Below, in pieces: positions 27,080 through 36,751 of a stretch of DNA of 64,000 nt (position 1 is the first letter of the stretch; the number at the start of each line of letters is the position of its first letter). Made by a program: the position numbers and the translations under genes. The stretch comes from Cyclobacterium salsum (GTDB taxonomy: Bacteria > Bacteroidota > Bacteroidia > Cytophagales > Cyclobacteriaceae), in assembly GCF_010119245.1 (NCBI RefSeq), contig NZ_WNKG01000013.1:1-64000 (forward strand), in the 5' to 3' direction. A model generated the notes under the pieces. That model made no database searches, was not told the origin of the DNA, and saw only the letters and a list, made by a program, of their open reading frames with translations.

Positions 27080-28726
27080 ATGATACATAGAGTTTTACGA
27101 ATTCATCCCGATGATAATGTTTTGGTTGCGTTAACCGATCTCAAAGCGGGTGAAAAAATACTTTTTGAAGGCCTGGAAATCAATTTGGTTAGCAGCGTGC
27201 CAGCCAAACATAAATTTACCATGGAATCCATGGAGGAAGGTGCCATTATTTATATGTATGGTATCATCGTCGGAAAAACCACGAGGCTCCTGAAAAAGGG
27301 AGAGGTTATTACCACGGAAAATATCGTTCACCAAACCGCGCCTTTTACGGGCAAGCGGACATCCTTCTCTTGGAATCCTCCGGAAGTCAATCGCTGGAAA
27401 AACCGGACCTTTGATGGGTTTCATCGCCCGGATGGGCAGGTGGGCACGGCCAATTACTGGCTGGTGGTACCCCTGGTTTTTTGCGAAAATCGCAACGTGG
27501 ACATCATGAAGCAGGCCTTCGTGGAGGAACTGGGTTTTGCCAGGCCCAACCCCTATAAATCCCTGGTCCGGGAGTTGAAAGAGCGTTACCTGCAGGGAGA
27601 CAAGGACCGTTTACAGCAGGTAGGCGTGGAAACGCTAGAACAGCCGGGGGAAGAAAAGTTATTTAAAAATATCGACGGTATCAAATTTTTGACCCATAAC
27701 GGAGGTTGCGGAGGCACCCGGCAAGACTCGGAAGCCTTATGTGCCCTGATAGCGGGTTACATTAATAATCCCAATGTAGCCGGAGCTACCATTTTGAGCC
27801 TGGGTTGCCAAAATGCTCAACCGGCCATATTACGAGAAAAACTGGCTCAAATCGACCCCGACTATAAAAAGCCGGTGATCATGTTGGAACAGCAGGAAGA
27901 AGGTACTGAAAACCACATGCTTAACAAAGCCATTCAATCCACCTTTTTGGCCTTAACAGAAGCGGATCAACTGCAGCGGAAAGCAGCACCACTAAGCCAA
28001 TTGACCATTGGCCTGGAATGCGGCGGTTCGGATGGCTTCTCCGGTATTTCCGCCAATCCCAGCCTGGGACAGGTCTCCGATATGCTGGCCGCCCTGGGGG
28101 GAAAAACCATTCTTTCCGAATTTCCGGAACTTTGCGGGGTGGAGCAAGAGCTGATCAACCGCTGTACTACGGATGCCAATGCCGACAAATTTGTTCGTCT
28201 TATGCGGGCCTATGCCGCTTCAGCAGAAGCCGTAGGTTCGGGTTTCGACATGAACCCCAGCCCGGGAAATATCAAAGATGGGCTAATTACCGATGCCATT
28301 AAATCGGCTGGTGCTGCCAAAAAAGGCGGTACCTCCCCCATTGTAGATATCCTGGATTATACCGAACTTGCCACGAAACCTGGCTTGAGTTTATTGTGCT
28401 CTCCGGGGAATGACGTGGAAAGTACCACTGCCATGGCGGGCTCTGGTGCCAATATCATCCTGTTCACCACCGGCCTGGGTACACCTACCGGCAATCCCGT
28501 TACACCGGTAATCAAAGTATCCTCTAACCACAAGTTGGCTAACAAAATGCCGGATATCATCGATGTGGATACCGGAGGCATTATTTCCGGTGAAAAAACC
28601 ATCGAAGAAATGGGAGATGAACTTTTGGAGCACATCATCCAGGTGGCCAGCGGCAACATCAAAGCCAAAGCCGATATACTCAACCAGGATGATTTCATTC
28701 CCTGGAAAAGGGGAGTTTCTCTTTAA
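27080..28726 (+). CDS. uxaA: Altronate dehydratase (UxaA family)
   Basis: The protein has an N-terminal SAF domain (VLRIHPDDNVLVALTDLKAG) and the large C-terminal catalytic domain. The latter carries LTHNGGCGGTRQDSEALCAL, SLGCQNAQPAILREKL, and LECGGSDGFSGISANPSLGQ, with the conserved cysteines of the Fe-dependent UxaA/GarD family. It converts D-altronate to 2-keto-3-deoxygluconate. A GTG at 27044 is also in frame, but starting there would put the perfect palindrome inside the coding region and add 12 residues not seen before a SAF domain, so ATG 27080 is preferred. It heads the plus-strand operon with the SDR, uxuA and Gfo/Idh genes. D-galactarate or D-arabinonate dehydratase relatives are alternatives. 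Confidence 0.9.
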   Translation: MIHRVLRIHPDDNVLVALTDLKAGEKILFEGLEINLVSSVPAKHKFTMESMEEGAIIYMYGIIVGKTTRLLKKGEVITTENIVHQTAPFTGKRTSFSWNPPEVNRWKNRTFDGFHRPDGQVGTANYWLVVPLVFCENRNVDIMKQAFVEELGFARPNPYKSLVRELKERYLQGDKDRLQQVGVETLEQPGEEKLFKNIDGIKFLTHNGGCGGTRQDSEALCALIAGYINNPNVAGATILSLGCQNAQPAILREKLAQIDPDYKKPVIMLEQQEEGTENHMLNKAIQSTFLALTEADQLQRKAAPLSQLTIGLECGGSDGFSGISANPSLGQVSDMLAALGGKTILSEFPELCGVEQELINRCTTDANADKFVRLMRAYAASAEAVGSGFDMNPSPGNIKDGLITDAIKSAGAAKKGGTSPIVDILDYTELATKPGLSLLCSPGNDVESTTAMAGSGANIILFTTGLGTPTGNPVTPVIKVSSNHKLANKMPDIIDVDTGGIISGEKTIEEMGDELLEHIIQVASGNIKAKADILNQDDFIPWKRGVSL

Positions 28727-28751
28727 TTAAACGATTAAAACGTATTTATTT

Positions 28752-29567
28752 ATGTCTCAATTATTTTCAGTAAAAAACAAAGTCATTATTATTAGCGGCG
28801 GAACCGGCGTGTTGGGCAAAGCCATGGCCAAACATTTGGCAAAGGAAGGCGCACAAATGATCATTTTGGGGAGAAACACTAAAAAGGTAGAAGACCTCGT
28901 ACAGGAAATTAAGGACGAGGGAGGTTTTGCTTTCCCTGCCGTTGCCGATGTAACCAAGGAAGATGAAATCACGGCGGTCAAAAAAGAGTTGGAAGCATCC
29001 TTTGACCAGATCGACGGCCTAATCAATGCTGCCGGAGGTAACATGCCCGGAGCTACCGTAATGCCCGACCAATTTTTCACGGACCTCTCTTCGGAGGCGG
29101 TTAAAAACATTATGGACTTAAATTACATGGGTACCTTTTTGCCCACCAAGGTATTTCTACCCCTACTGATTAAAACCAAAAAAGCTTCCATCATCAATAT
29201 TTCTTCCATGGCGGCCAGCCGCCCCATGACCCGGGTAATGGGCTACGCTTCCGCCAAAGCGGCTATTGACAACATGACCAAATGGATGTCGGTCGAATTT
29301 GCCAAAAAATACGGAGAAGGCATTCGGGTCAATGCAGTGGCTCCGGGCTTCTTTTTGACGGCACAAAATGAGCGCTTGCTGACCAATGAAGATGGCAGTC
29401 TGACCGAAAGAGGAAACCTAATCAAGGACCACACCCCGATGGCCAGATTTGGGAAACCGGAAGAACTATTTGGAGCCGTACAATGGCTCAGCAGTGAAGC
29501 ATCAAAATTTGTGACAGGAACCATAATCGAAGTAGATGGAGGCTTCAGCGCATTTTCAGGAGTATGA
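28752..29567 (+). CDS. SDR-family oxidoreductase, probable D-mannonate oxidoreductase
   Basis: This short-chain dehydrogenase shows the cofactor loop [20 protein letters not shown], the [12 protein letters not shown] segment, the catalytic Ser in [12 protein letters not shown], and [15 protein letters not shown] with the Tyr-x-x-x-Lys pair. The closing [11 protein letters not shown] is also typical. The SDR type associated with mannonate in Bacteroidota carries out fructuronate/mannonate interconversion in place of the unrelated UxuB. The gene lies 25 bp after uxaA, and its last four bases overlap the start of uxuA (ATGA), so translation is coupled. Whether it also reduces tagaturonate for the UxaA branch cannot be told from sequence. 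Confidence 0.85.
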   Translation: MSQLFSVKNKVIIISGGTGVLGKAMAKHLAKEGAQMIILGRNTKKVEDLVQEIKDEGGFAFPAVADVTKEDEITAVKKELEASFDQIDGLINAAGGNMPGATVMPDQFFTDLSSEAVKNIMDLNYMGTFLPTKVFLPLLIKTKKASIINISSMAASRPMTRVMGYASAKAAIDNMTKWMSVEFAKKYGEGIRVNAVAPGFFLTAQNERLLTNEDGSLTERGNLIKDHTPMARFGKPEELFGAVQWLSSEASKFVTGTIIEVDGGFSAFSGV

Positions 29568-30757
29568 GTAAAGTCAATAACCCAATAATGATGGAACAAA
29601 CCATGCGCTGGTATGGTCCCAATGATCCGGTCAGTCTGGCCGATATCCGGCAATCCGGTGCTACTGGGATTGTAACCGCCCTGCATCAGGTTCCCAACGG
29701 CGAAGTTTGGTCCCGGGAAGCCATTCGGGAACGGAAAAATATAATAGAAGAAGCCGGACTAACCTGGTCTGTGGTAGAAAGTGTTCCCGTACACGAAAAC
29801 ATTAAAACCCGATCGGGAAATTACCAGCAAAACATCAAAAACTATCAGGAAAGCATCCGCAACCTGGGGGCAGAAGGCATACATACCGTATGTTACAATT
29901 TCATGCCAATCCTGGACTGGACCCGTACCAATCTGGCCTATACGCTTCCCAATGGTGCCAAAGCCCTTCGCTTTGAAATGAAAGCCATTGCCGCCTTTGA
30001 TGTGTACCTGCTGAAACGGCCCGGTGCGGAAAAAGATTATTCTCAGGAGATACTGACCAAGGCCAAAGCACATGTGGAGGCACTTTCTGACGAAGGAAAA
30101 GACAAACTGGTCGACACCATTATTGCGGGTTTACCCGGAGCAGAGGGAGGCTACACCGTAGCTGACTTTCAACAAGCGCTGGACACCTATAAGGGGATTG
30201 GTGCCGAAAAATTGGGAGAAAATCTAAACCTGTTTTTGGAAGCAATCATTCCGGTAGCCGAAGAAAGCAAGGTGTACCTGTGCATCCATCCGGATGACCC
30301 CCCCTTTCCTATCTTTGGCCTGCCGCGGGTCGTCAGTACGGCCAGCGATTACGACCGGATCCTTAAAGGAAACAACAGTGCATACAATGGATTTACCTTT
30401 TGTACCGGTTCCCTTGGGGTAAGGGCAGACAATGACCTGCCCGCCATGGTTCGTACGTATGGCGATCACATTCATTTCATTCATTTACGGAGCACGCAGC
30501 GGGATCAGGAGGGAAATTTCCACGAGGCCAACCACCTGGAAGGAGACGTTCCCATGGCAAAGGTCGTAGAAGCACTTATCGAACTCCAGCAAAAGCGGGG
30601 CAAACCCCTGCCCATGCGACCCGATCACGGTCACCAGATGTTGGATGATTTGGATAAGGTAACCAATCCCGGCTATTCCGCTATTGGAAGGCTAAAAGGA
30701 CTGGCCGAAATCCGTGGTTTGGAATTAGGAATCGCAAGGAGTATTTTTGATAAATAA
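29564..30757 (+). CDS. uxuA: Mannonate dehydratase
   Basis: This 397-residue TIM-barrel protein begins with [20 protein letters not shown], a signature of Uxu[15 protein letters not shown] and [16 protein letters not shown] follow, along with the metal-site region [20 protein letters not shown], where His and Asp bind divalent metal, and [15 protein letters not shown] near the C-terminus. The enzyme dehydrates D-mannonate to 2-keto-3-deoxygluconate using Mn2+ or Fe2+. Full length is normal. The 4-bp overlap with the SDR gene and the 47-bp gap to the following gene support an operon. Confidence 0.95.
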   Translation: MSKVNNPIMMEQTMRWYGPNDPVSLADIRQSGATGIVTALHQVPNGEVWSREAIRERKNIIEEAGLTWSVVESVPVHENIKTRSGNYQQNIKNYQESIRNLGAEGIHTVCYNFMPILDWTRTNLAYTLPNGAKALRFEMKAIAAFDVYLLKRPGAEKDYSQEILTKAKAHVEALSDEGKDKLVDTIIAGLPGAEGGYTVADFQQALDTYKGIGAEKLGENLNLFLEAIIPVAEESKVYLCIHPDDPPFPIFGLPRVVSTASDYDRILKGNNSAYNGFTFCTGSLGVRADNDLPAMVRTYGDHIHFIHLRSTQRDQEGNFHEANHLEGDVPMAKVVEALIELQQKRGKPLPMRPDHGHQMLDDLDKVTNPGYSAIGRLKGLAEIRGLELGIARSIFDK

Positions 30758-30804
30758 AAACAGAAAAATATTAAGTCATAACATATACTAACCCGATAAT
30801 AATT

Positions 30805-32163
30805 ATGAGTAAAGAGCAAGCTGGCAGGAGGGAATTTCTGAAAAAATCTGCCATGACTACCATGGGCATATCCGCGTTGGGAGCAGTAGGATTTTCCGCC
30901 AAAAGTTACGGGAAAATTCTGGGTGCAAACGATCGATTAAACATCGCCATTGCCGGATTGGGACGAAGATTAGGTGCCTTTTACAATCCGATTGGATTAA
31001 AATCCAGTAATGTGAATTTGATGTACCTCTGTGATGTCATGCAATCACAGCGGGAAAGGGCTGCCAAAAACTTTGAAAAACACATTGATTACAAGCCAAA
31101 GCTGGAAAACAGCATCCTGAAGGTGATCGAAGACCAGGAAGTAGATGCCCTGATCAATGCTACTCCAGATCACTGGCATGCGCCGGGAACCTGGCTGGCC
31201 CTGGAGGCTGGCAAACACGTGTATGTAGAGAAACCTTGTAGCCATAATCCTTACGAAGGAGAACTACTGGTCGCCTACCAGAAACAATATGGAAAAGTGG
31301 TGCAGATGGGTAATCAACAACGCTCTGCCCCTGAAAGCATCGAAATCATCAAGGCCATACATGAGGGTGCCATAGGAGATGTGTATAAAGCCACGGCCTT
31401 TTACAATTCCGCCAGAGGCGAAGTACCCAACCAAACAAAAGCAGCCCCGCCGCAAGGTTTGGATTGGGAACTGTTTCAAGGGCCTGCCCCCAGAAGGGAG
31501 TACACCGACGACACCTGGAATTACAACTGGCACTGGTATGGCTGGGATTATGGTACTGCCGAAACCGGCAACAACGCCACCCACGAACTGGATGTAGCCC
31601 GATGGGCCCTGCAAGTTGACTTCCCGGAAAAGGTAATGGTCGATTCAGGTAAATACCACTGGCCGAACGATGGCTGGGAAATGTACGATACCATGGATGC
31701 CGTATTTAAATTCTCCGACAACCGCACCATTCAGTGGGACGGCAAAAGCCGCAACGGACACAACACCTACGGACCCGGAAGAGGTACCGTCATCTATGGG
31801 ACGGATGGTTCGGTATATGTAGACCGCGGCGGATACAAACAATTTGACCGTAGCGGAAAAGTGGTCAAAACCAACGAATCCGGTGGTAGTGAGGCCGGCA
31901 CGGCACTTGGCGGTGGCGGCGACATGTCCACCCTGCACGTGGTCAATTTCTTTGAAGCCATCCGTGGAAAACAGGAACAAAACAGCCCCATCGACGAAGG
32001 AGCCAAAAGTGTGTTGCTGTGTCACCTGGCGAATATTGCCTCGCGAACCGGCGAAGTTCTGGAATGTGATTCCTCCAACGGCCACATCAGAAACAGTAGA
32101 ACGGCAAGTGCTCTTTGGAAGAGAGAATATGAAAAAGGCTGGGAACCGAAGTTAAAAGCGTAA
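30805..32163 (+). CDS. Secreted Gfo/Idh/MocA family oxidoreductase
   Basis: A Tat signal (GRREFLKKSAMTTMGISALG) precedes a Rossmann-type nucleotide-binding segment RLNIAIAGLGRRLGAFY. The Gfo/Idh/MocA signature EKPCSHNPYEGELLVAYQKQ, with the conserved Lys-Pro after Glu, lies near residue 140, and GNNATHELDVARWALQVDF marks the C-terminal substrate domain. Like glucose-fructose oxidoreductase, such exported enzymes carry a tightly bound NAD(P) through Tat. It is the last gene of the uronate operon, 47 bp after uxuA and followed by a strong terminator. A role in converting or oxidising a sugar or uronic acid in the periplasm is likely; the exact substrate is unknown. Confidence 0.88.
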   Translation: MSKEQAGRREFLKKSAMTTMGISALGAVGFSAKSYGKILGANDRLNIAIAGLGRRLGAFYNPIGLKSSNVNLMYLCDVMQSQRERAAKNFEKHIDYKPKLENSILKVIEDQEVDALINATPDHWHAPGTWLALEAGKHVYVEKPCSHNPYEGELLVAYQKQYGKVVQMGNQQRSAPESIEIIKAIHEGAIGDVYKATAFYNSARGEVPNQTKAAPPQGLDWELFQGPAPRREYTDDTWNYNWHWYGWDYGTAETGNNATHELDVARWALQVDFPEKVMVDSGKYHWPNDGWEMYDTMDAVFKFSDNRTIQWDGKSRNGHNTYGPGRGTVIYGTDGSVYVDRGGYKQFDRSGKVVKTNESGGSEAGTALGGGGDMSTLHVVNFFEAIRGKQEQNSPIDEGAKSVLLCHLANIASRTGEVLECDSSNGHIRNSRTASALWKREYEKGWEPKLKA

Positions 32164-32199
32164 CCTCCTTATTACTACACCTTATAAAAACCACCAATC

Positions 32200-32227
32200 A
32201 TCCCCGGTAAAGCCGGGGATTTTTTTT
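32200..32227 (+). terminator. Rho-independent terminator of the uxaA-uxuA operon
   Basis: An 8-bp GC-rich stem (ATCCCCGG / CCGGGGAT) with a five-base loop (TAAAG) is followed by eight T residues. It lies 37 bp after the Gfo/Idh stop. Confidence 0.9.
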
Positions 32228-32404
32228 ACTAAGACTTTTTAATGCCGTGGATGACAGTACCTGCAAAGTACCGGAACCAACTCGGCTACTCTTTCCTGGT
32301 ATCGGAACTCCTACGGTATCAGCCAACCATACCAGCGAAAAAACGCATCAGCAAAATTACCAGCAAGGAACACATGCAGTCCAGGCAAGGAAATAGCAAC
32401 CATT

Positions 32405-33814
32405 TCAACGCAAAGGGACAGCACGCGGTCCAAGTTTTTGCAGGTACCGACCGTAGCGGTTCATCACCCAAAGATGCAGGCGGGCCTGGGTTGAGACGTA
32501 CAGGTACCAGGGTATTTTGGGAACAAATTCGTGAATAGCCGTGATGATGTACTTACCTCCCAGCACTTCCCGGAATTCCAACCAACCGTAATCCGAACGG
32601 CCGACCAGCCAGCCCCCACTGATGTAAAACAATTGCCGCTTTTTCTCGCTTCGGTCTTTGATCCAGCTTAGTTGCAACATGGGAACATTGATAAAAAAAA
32701 GGTAAAAACTGACCACACCTTCCCGATTTTCCCGGGCATTGATAATCGATTTGAAAAACGTTGGCAGCCAAACTTTGTAACGATTAGCAGCCCAATAGGC
32801 ACTTTTACCAAAGGTATTGGAAAGCCGCTGTATGCTTCTTACGGTATTTTCCCGACGACCCAGGGGCATAAATGTCGGCAAACGCGGTTCCCGTCCGGAA
32901 CGCAATGCGATTTTAACCGACTCCTCATACGACTGGTACGCGATGGGAGATTCCCGAAAGGCCAATTCATCCGAAACGGTCATGGTATGTTTGAGGCTTT
33001 CAACCAGTGGGGATACCAACTGCGCCGGACTCTCGCCAAAATAGCCCACCCAAAGTTTGGAGAGGCCCGGGGAAAAAAACGGCACAGAAAAAATATACCG
33101 CTTTTTGCCCATCACTGCGGCGGTTTTCAGCATCATCTCCTGGTAAGACATGACTTCCGGGGAGCCAATTTCAATGGCCTTTCCAAATACATTCGGATTT
33201 CCCAGGCAGCCGTCAATGATGGTCAGCGTATCCTGCAGGGAGATGGGTTGGGTTTTGGATTCCGTCCATTTCGGACAGATCATTACCGGTAATTTTTCGA
33301 CCAGGTTTTTGATCATTTGGAAGGAAGATCCACCGGGACCCACGATGATACTCGCCCGGAGGGCCGTGAGGGCAGCAGTGCCAGAAGCCAGCGTTTTTTC
33401 TACTTCCAAGCGGCTCCTAAGGTGCCGGGACCAGGTGCTCTCCGGTTCGTTTTTTGGCAGAATGCCTCCCAAATAAACCACTTGCTCGACCCCATTGGCC
33501 GAAGCTGCCCGGGCAAAATTGTCGGCCAGCAAAAGGTCCGTATCCTCAAAGCTCCCCTGATTCAAACGGGTGGACGCATTCATGGAATGAACCAGATACA
33601 GCGCATAATCAACTCCCTCCAGGGCCGTTTGCGTAGAACTGATCGAATACAATTCCACCTGCCGCCATTCGATTTCGGGATAGGGATTGTCCTGTACCTC
33701 CCTCCTGCTCAAACCAATAATATGGTACTTGTCCTTAAATCGCTCCATAAACCAACGACCGATATACCCCGTCGCACCGGCGATGGCCAGCACCTTTTTT
33801 TTCCCGTTTTCCAT
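32405..33814 (-). CDS. NAD(P)-binding atypical SDR fused to DUF2867
   Basis: The N-terminus has a dinucleotide-binding loop (VLAIAGATGYIGRWFMERF) and DYALYLVHSMNASTRLNQGS with VEQVVYLGGILPKN, as in NmrA/NDUFA9-like atypical SDRs. The C-terminal third, including ISGGWLVGRSDYGWLEFREV and the hydrophobic PWYLYVSTQARLHLWVMNRY, matches DUF2867. Such two-domain proteins are widespread in Bacteroidota with no proven substrate. The gene is alone, convergent with the uronate operon and divergent from the next gene. The original Tyr-x-x-x-Lys catalytic pair is not obvious, which fits a non-classical SDR. Confidence 0.72.
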   Translation of the reverse strand: MENGKKKVLAIAGATGYIGRWFMERFKDKYHIIGLSRREVQDNPYPEIEWRQVELYSISSTQTALEGVDYALYLVHSMNASTRLNQGSFEDTDLLLADNFARAASANGVEQVVYLGGILPKNEPESTWSRHLRSRLEVEKTLASGTAALTALRASIIVGPGGSSFQMIKNLVEKLPVMICPKWTESKTQPISLQDTLTIIDGCLGNPNVFGKAIEIGSPEVMSYQEMMLKTAAVMGKKRYIFSVPFFSPGLSKLWVGYFGESPAQLVSPLVESLKHTMTVSDELAFRESPIAYQSYEESVKIALRSGREPRLPTFMPLGRRENTVRSIQRLSNTFGKSAYWAANRYKVWLPTFFKSIINARENREGVVSFYLFFINVPMLQLSWIKDRSEKKRQLFYISGGWLVGRSDYGWLEFREVLGGKYIITAIHEFVPKIPWYLYVSTQARLHLWVMNRYGRYLQKLGPRAVPLR

Positions 33815-33949
33815 TGACTACCTAACTGGCGTTCACCCAAATTGTTGATGAAGAATTAAGGTAATGCGATAAATGTATTTTATTGCTACCGGGATTTATT
33901 TATCTTAAAAATTCGATTTCATCTATCTTATAACTGATTCCCTACTAAA

Positions 33950-35425
33950 ATGAGCCGGTTCTTCTTGATTGCCCTACTATGTTTGACATGCAGCTCCCTC
34001 CCTGCCCAAAATCAAATTCAGACCCAAGCTAAAAATCCCCATTATTTCTCTTGGGGAAGCACGCCGGTATTTTTAATCGGGGCGGCTGGTTTCCACAGCT
34101 GGGCACCCGTCAGTCGTCCTGGAACCGTCCAGATAGAGCAACAATTGGAAAGAATGGGCAATTTGATCGATGAAATCAACAGCCCCCACATCATGGGGTT
34201 GGTCCGTTGGCTGCCCTATGACCCCATGAACCACCTGCATGACGGTACCGTAAAGCGCGTGCTGCAACCATGGAAACAGGAAGCTGACGGCAGGTACGAT
34301 TTGAGTCAATTTTCTCCGGAATGGGAAACCCGACTGAAAAAATTGTTGGAAAGTGCCCTGGAAAAAAGAATCATCGTCGTTCTCGAACTGTGGGATGACT
34401 GGTCCGTCACCCGTGGTCCGGAAGGGGCCTATGATCCCGGGGACAATTTTGGATGGAACGGACACCCATTTAACCCCAACAACAACATTAACTACGATGA
34501 GCAAAGCTTACCTGCCAGTACCCTGCCCTGTGCCGCGCCCTTTTATCAGACCCTGCCATCAAAATCCAACAATCAGGAGGTATTTCACTATCAAAAATTA
34601 TACATTGACCGGCTTTTAGGCATCATCGAAAGCTATCCCCATATCCTGCTAAATGTGAATAATGAAAGCAGGGCAGATCTGGAGTGGAGCCGCTTTTGGG
34701 CAGATTATGTAAAAGCCAGGTTTCCTATGGTCGGAGACATGCCCTCTACCAATAGGAAGGATGGCGGAGGAGAATGTCAGGATGACTTCAACCCTATGAC
34801 CCTGGCATTGGATGACCGATTTAGATTTGTGGATATTTCCCAGGGGGTTTCGGGGCATGAATTCAATAGTCCTCAAGCCCAGGCCATCGATGGAGGAAAG
34901 CGAATCAGGGAGTACCGGGAAGCCATGAAGGCAAACGGTCAGGTCAAGCCACTGCTGGTCTCCAAGGATTACACCCGGGATGAAAATGGCGGAGACATCG
35001 TCATTTGGAGTAGATTTATCAACGGTACTGCCAGTACCCGCTTTCACCGGCCGGCAGCCGAAACCCCGGCTTCCGTAGTGGACTACCAGCATGCGGCCAT
35101 GCTGCGCCTGGGCAAATTTGTATCCGGACTGCCATTCTGGGAGTTATCCCCCCATCCCGAGCTCCTTTCCTCCTTACCCGATGGGATGGCTGCCAACGTA
35201 CTCAGTAATGGGGTGGACGTTCTGGCGATTCAATTGCTGGATGGTAAAGCGAATGCCATCATGGACCTGGAGCTTCCCGAGGGTCGCTGGAAAATTTCAT
35301 GGATCAATCCGGCAACCGGTTTGCAACTTAAGGAAGAAACCATCCATCATTCCACCAAACGGCTGTCAGTCCGGATACCTGCCGATTCACCTCATTTGAT
35401 CGTGCATATGGAAAAGGTTAATTAA
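33950..35425 (+). CDS. Secreted TIM-barrel protein, possible glycoside hydrolase (family not assigned)
   Basis: A Sec signal (FFLIALLCLTCSSLPAQ) leads to NPHYFSWGSTPVFLIGAAGF, the type of opening seen in GH-A barrels such as DUF4038-like and cellulase-like proteins. LLNVNNESRADLEWSRFW around residue 240 has an Asn-Glu pair in the right context for an acid/base catalyst. VLELWDDWSVTRGPEGAY and VDISQGVSGHEFNS are other barrel strands. The last ~90 residues (LELPEGRWKISWINPATGLQ) look like a small beta-sandwich of the collagen-binding_2 type. It is monocistronic between the DUF2867 gene and a convergent lipoprotein. The reaction is not established; assignment to a GH family would need profile searches. 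Confidence 0.6.
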   Translation: MSRFFLIALLCLTCSSLPAQNQIQTQAKNPHYFSWGSTPVFLIGAAGFHSWAPVSRPGTVQIEQQLERMGNLIDEINSPHIMGLVRWLPYDPMNHLHDGTVKRVLQPWKQEADGRYDLSQFSPEWETRLKKLLESALEKRIIVVLELWDDWSVTRGPEGAYDPGDNFGWNGHPFNPNNNINYDEQSLPASTLPCAAPFYQTLPSKSNNQEVFHYQKLYIDRLLGIIESYPHILLNVNNESRADLEWSRFWADYVKARFPMVGDMPSTNRKDGGGECQDDFNPMTLALDDRFRFVDISQGVSGHEFNSPQAQAIDGGKRIREYREAMKANGQVKPLLVSKDYTRDENGGDIVIWSRFINGTASTRFHRPAAETPASVVDYQHAAMLRLGKFVSGLPFWELSPHPELLSSLPDGMAANVLSNGVDVLAIQLLDGKANAIMDLELPEGRWKISWINPATGLQLKEETIHHSTKRLSVRIPADSPHLIVHMEKVN

Positions 35426-35548
35426 TAAAATCCTTTAGAGATTCGGAAAAAAATAAGAGATGAGTGGGAATAGTATTATCACGGGTAACTTTACTCTTTT
35501 ATTGCTTTGGTTTTCTTAGCGTATTTTTAATCCTCAGAACCACCAGTC

Positions 35549-36751
35549 TCACAGATCAAAGACAAGAAATCCAAGTTCATCCCAAAAATTCTGACATACC
35601 CAAAGCTTCCCGTCTTTGGCGAAGTATCTGTAATAAATGTTGGGTACCTCTTCCAATTCCGCCTCCGATACAAGATTAAATTCGGAGTCCAAGACTGACA
35701 AAAACACCCTAGGCCTGACGTTCTCTGCGGTTCCATCAGGTCCATTTCCGTGGATCCACTTAGTGGATAACCGAAAATAGCGCCTATTTACTTTGTCCCA
35801 TACCGGGGATTCATAATGGACTTGTTCCCCAAGCTTTCTTTCCTCCTTACTAATTTGCTCCCGAGTTCCATTTAAAATTTCCGGCAATTTAGCTCTTTTA
35901 GGCGTCAGTTTTGGTTCGTAGTCGACGACTTTTATCAGCTCACCCCTTAGATTAAAGAGGATTATTTCATTAGAATATTGGTGGGTTATATAAATATAGT
36001 TCTCATCGGCATTGAGATATACCCATGGGGGACGGGGAACAATGCCAGCTTTGAAAAAATAATCAGTAAAGGAATTCTTTGGATCTAAATCGATATTTTT
36101 AACCCTATTGTCCAGGACTGATAAGATTCCCAAAAAAGCCGTCTTTTCCATAAAATCGAGATTGGTCCCCACCACCCGCCAATCCCCGGTGTTCACTACT
36201 AACTCCATTCTCGGCGGTACAGCACCAAATGGGTCTCCTGCGGAATCCTTTGCTGTAAGCCAATTGACCTTTTGCACTACACGTCCATTTTTATCAATCA
36301 CTGAGGAGAAGGGTATGGATTTTAGAAACAGCAGGTTCTCCTTCAAAGACTGCAAACCAAAGATATGCTGGCCTACCCCATTGGGTCCTTCAACTTCCAA
36401 GGGAAAGGATCTCACAAAGGCTTTCCGATCGAGGTCGATTTCGTCAATGGAATGATCATGGTGATTATACAAAAAAAAGGATTTTTCATCATCATCCAGG
36501 TCGGAAGCATTCATATACCCTGAAACACCCAATATTTGTTCTTTTGAGTCTATGAGAACTGTATCTACTAAATACTCAATGACCTGACTACCTTGTTCGG
36601 TACTCCTCTCCTGGCAAGAAAAGGACAGGTAAAATAGTACTGAAAATAGGAAATACTTCCAATTCCTGAATTTATGTAATTCAGCCAATTGACACCTAAC
36701 ATGTACTTTCTTCTTAATACACTCCAACCAACCTAAATTTACCTTTGGCAT
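35549..36751 (-). CDS. DUF4221-like beta-propeller lipoprotein
   Basis: This 400-residue frame has an internal lipoprotein signal (FLFSVLFYLSFSC), so translation may begin at TTG 36688 instead, 21 codons later. The mature part shows propeller blades: DEKSFFLYNHHDHSIDEIDL, VVKSIPF-like LLFLKSIPFSSVIDKNGRVV, and YLNADENYIYITHQYSNEII. Family members of this size occur in paralogous sets in Bacteroidota and have no known function. A second member lies at 38062-39219, and both are preceded by a copy of a ~156-bp repeat. It converges with the secreted TIM-barrel gene. Confidence 0.68.
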   Translation of the reverse strand: MPKVNLGWLECIKKKVHVRCQLAELHKFRNWKYFLFSVLFYLSFSCQERSTEQGSQVIEYLVDTVLIDSKEQILGVSGYMNASDLDDDEKSFFLYNHHDHSIDEIDLDRKAFVRSFPLEVEGPNGVGQHIFGLQSLKENLLFLKSIPFSSVIDKNGRVVQKVNWLTAKDSAGDPFGAVPPRMELVVNTGDWRVVGTNLDFMEKTAFLGILSVLDNRVKNIDLDPKNSFTDYFFKAGIVPRPPWVYLNADENYIYITHQYSNEIILFNLRGELIKVVDYEPKLTPKRAKLPEILNGTREQISKEERKLGEQVHYESPVWDKVNRRYFRLSTKWIHGNGPDGTAENVRPRVFLSVLDSEFNLVSEAELEEVPNIYYRYFAKDGKLWVCQNFWDELGFLVFDL

